Below, in pieces: positions 62,179-64,000 of a stretch of 64,000 nucleotides of DNA. The translations under genes were made by a program, and so were the position numbers. The notes beneath the pieces are model-generated. The model had not been told where the DNA came from. It searched no databases and saw only the letters and a program-made list of their open reading frames with translations. The DNA is taken from positions 1 through 64,000 of the forward strand of contig JAEXAH010000142.1 in the NCBI GenBank assembly GCA_023458315.1, in the 5' to 3' direction. Within the stretch, counting starts at the first letter, position 1. Every line of letters begins with the position of its first letter. Source of the stretch: Pseudomonadota bacterium (GTDB lineage: Bacteria; Pseudomonadota; Alphaproteobacteria; Rhodospirillales; Magnetospirillaceae).

Positions 62179-64000
62179 ATGATCATCGTCCATTACGAGG
62201 TATACGTCCTCGAAGGCCGGGGCTGGATGCTGCACGCCCGTTTTCCACGTACCGAGCGGGAAACCGCCATCCTTGAAGCCAAGGAACTGGAAAACACGCT
62301 AAGCATCCGCGTCCGCGTGCTGCGCGAAACCTATTACACCGACGACAACAGCTTCGAGGAAGCCGAGGTCTACTGCACCCAGGGCGCGCCACGCGACATG
62401 GGCAAGCAAGGCGGCGGCCATGCCCAGGCACGCGCGGCGGGTGGCGGCGCGGCCGCCCGGGCCCGCACGCCAGCCGCCGCCAGCGCCCGGTCCTCGTCCT
62501 CCACCACCACCTTCCGCCAGCCGCCCAAACGGCGCCGCCCGCCCGAGGAAACCGCCCACGCCCGCCAGTTGATGGCCCGGCTGCTGGCCATCACCGCCGT
62601 GGCCCTGGCCGCCGCCTTGCTGAGCATCAAACTGATGCCCGAGGCCATCCAGTTGCTGTGGAAGATGGGCTTCAACCTGACCGTCACCCGCGAAAGCTAC
62701 GGCCAGTTGCTGTTCCTGGTGTTCGTCGGCACGTTCCTGCTGGTGGCGGTGCCGCTGGCCATGCGCTTCCTGCCGCGCCAGACCGCCATCCCGCAATTCC
62801 GCAAACCCGGCTTCGCCTGGGGCGGCGGCGGCGCCAAGCCGGTGCAAAGCGCCGAGGAGATCCAGCGCGAGCGTCAGGTCAAGAAATCCCTGGACAAGCT
62901 GGCCGCCCAGGCCCTGGCCGATGAAGCCAGGGCCAAGGCCGACGAAGCGGACGAGGACGAGGACGAAACGCCCGCCCCGCTGGACCCCAAGGATTTGGAC
63001 CTGCCGGAAATCAACCCCGGCCCCGAGGACGCCGCCCTGCCCGAAATCCGCCCCGATCCCGAGCCGAGGGAGGAAGCCCCCAAGGCCAAGGACGAGGACA
63101 AGGGCAAGGACAAAAGCCGCAAGGAAGAGGCCGCCAGCGTCGAAAGCCTGCAACCCACCGTCATGCGTTTCCTGGACGGTGCCGTGGCCCAGGCCAAGGT
63201 ACTGGTGCCCAACATGGACGCCTTCACCAAATTCGCCCTGCACCTGTATCTGGCCGGGGCGGTGGAAACCCTGTGCGACTTCAAGAAGCTGGGCGAAGGC
63301 GCCAAGGCCAAGCTGGTGGGCGCCGCCCTGGAAACCCTGGGCACCAGCGGCGACCTGGCGCGCAAGTTCTATGACAAGCTCGAGGAATACCTGCTGGAAC
63401 CGCGCTATCTGGGCGTGGTCCAGGCCGGGCGCGACGCCATGTCCGATTTCATGCTCGGCAACGAGGGCAGCGCCCATCGCGCCCTGCGCGACGCCTTCCT
63501 GGAATGGACCAGGAAAAGCGACAAGAAGGCCCAGATCGTCACCGTCATGTTCACCGACATGGTGGGATCGACCGACATGACCCAGGCCCGCGGCGACGCC
63601 GCCGCCCAGGAAGTGGTGCGCAAGCACAATTCCATCGTGCGCGGCGCCCTGGCCCAGTTCGGCGGCAAGGAAATCAAACATACCGGCGACGGCATCATGG
63701 CGTCGTTCGGCACCGCCGCCGCCGCGGTCGAGGCGTCGGTGGCCATCCAGCGCCAGGTCAACCAGCACAACACCCGCCTGCCCGCCCAGGCGCTGCACCT
63801 GCGCATCGGCCTGAACGCCGGCGAACCCATCGAGGAAGAGGACGATCTGTTCGGCGCCACCGTACAATTGGCCGCCCGCGTCTGCGCCGCCACCAACGCC
63901 GATCAGGTGCTGTGCACCGGCGTGGTCAAGGACCTGACCGTCGGCAAGGGCGCCGCCAGCTTCCGCTCCATCGGCGACAAATACCTGAAGGGCTTCAAGG
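62179..64000 (+). CDS. Membrane-linked class III adenylate/guanylate cyclase, N-terminal part
   Basis: Open to the window end; 607 codons seen. The N-terminal 70 residues (MIIVHYEVYVLEGRGWMLHA) form a small folded-looking domain. An Ala/Arg/Ser-rich linker follows, then two transmembrane helices (about 137-155 and 178-198) and a strongly charged Lys/Glu/Asp/Pro linker (about 230-325). A helical region (about 330-445) comes next, and then the cyclase domain from about 455. VTVMFTDMVGSTDMTQARGD holds the first metal Asp and HTGDGIMASF the second. NLTVTRES-type segments between helices are short. Nucleotide specificity is not readable here. The same N-terminal layout occurs in alphaproteobacterial cyclases. 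The C-terminus is outside. Confidence 0.85.
   Translation, partial: MIIVHYEVYVLEGRGWMLHARFPRTERETAILEAKELENTLSIRVRVLRETYYTDDNSFEEAEVYCTQGAPRDMGKQGGGHAQARAAGGGAAARARTPAAASARSSSSTTTFRQPPKRRRPPEETAHARQLMARLLAITAVALAAALLSIKLMPEAIQLLWKMGFNLTVTRESYGQLLFLVFVGTFLLVAVPLAMRFLPRQTAIPQFRKPGFAWGGGGAKPVQSAEEIQRERQVKKSLDKLAAQALADEARAKADEADEDEDETPAPLDPKDLDLPEINPGPEDAALPEIRPDPEPREEAPKAKDEDKGKDKSRKEEAASVESLQPTVMRFLDGAVAQAKVLVPNMDAFTKFALHLYLAGAVETLCDFKKLGEGAKAKLVGAALETLGTSGDLARKFYDKLEEYLLEPRYLGVVQAGRDAMSDFMLGNEGSAHRALRDAFLEWTRKSDKKAQIVTVMFTDMVGSTDMTQARGDAAAQEVVRKHNSIVRGALAQFGGKEIKHTGDGIMASFGTAAAAVEASVAIQRQVNQHNTRLPAQALHLRIGLNAGEPIEEEDDLFGATVQLAARVCAATNADQVLCTGVVKDLTVGKGAASFRSIGDKYLKGFK

Noticed and set aside
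1..64000. CRISPR array, rRNA operon or prophage
   Set aside because: No regularly spaced direct repeats, rRNA-like sequence or phage structural genes were noticed anywhere in the window.

Overview
This window looks like the chromosome of a high-GC alphaproteobacterium of the Rhodospirillales, most likely a Magnetospirillum-like species. The evidence is gene content, not a database search: an isc operon with an Rrf2 regulator, an adenosylcobalamin-dependent ribonucleotide reductase, a fused isobutyryl-CoA mutase, an NDUFA12 homologue beside a DUF2155 protein and aat, frataxin, and several large sensor kinases. Most of the DNA is GC-rich housekeeping or metabolic sequence. The exception is about 10.3-13.1 kb, where two unrecognised genes lie in visibly AT-richer DNA.

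Layout. 1-2.6 kb: start of an ETF:ubiquinone oxidoreductase gene, then a DUF485-actP acetate symporter pair. 2.9-10.2 kb: acyl-CoA catabolism (two acyl-CoA dehydrogenases, nitroreductase, thioesterase, AraC regulator, short-chain hydroxyacyl-CoA dehydrogenase, thiolase). 10.3-13.1 kb: an AT-rich two-gene insert (Cys-rich/WD40-like protein plus a 536-residue orphan). 13.2-18.3 kb: icmF and an acyl-CoA synthetase. 18.4-28.4 kb: a lactate locus with lldP, an FCD regulator lacking a DNA-binding domain, lutABC, a soluble chemoreceptor and an FAD/Fe-S D-lactate-type dehydrogenase. Two copies of a shared candidate operator lie there. 28.5-38.3 kb: DyP peroxidase and three consecutive large sensor kinases. 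The middle kinase has duplicated sensor modules, with its phospho-acceptor His and its ATPase in different halves. 38.3-41.6 kb: aat, DUF2155, a lipoprotein, two MlaD proteins, NDUFA12.

41.7-48.1 kb: nrdJ behind a probable NrdR box, an IS3 transposase remnant, a ferritin-like protein, mnmA and a DUF599 membrane protein. 48.2-55.9 kb: one Fe-S cluster operon on the minus strand, in the order cysE-iscR-second cysteine desulfurase-iscS-iscU-iscA-hscB-hscA-fdx-iscX. It has a recognisable promoter with an inverted repeat over the -35. 56.1-64 kb: hydrolase, flavodoxin with DUF2023, a secreted small protein, anmK, tyrS, cyaY, a degenerate receiver protein, rpmE and the start of a membrane-linked class III cyclase.

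Functional links. Acetate, lactate and short or branched acyl-CoA use fill the first 28 kb. ETF-QO would take electrons from the acyl-CoA dehydrogenases. IcmF and NrdJ both need adenosylcobalamin. CysE, IscS, IscU and CyaY form a cysteine-to-cluster pathway that serves the many Fe-S proteins, including LutA/B, the FAD/Fe-S dehydrogenase and ferredoxin. Dispersed palindromes and a 48-bp repeat recur in the intergenic DNA.
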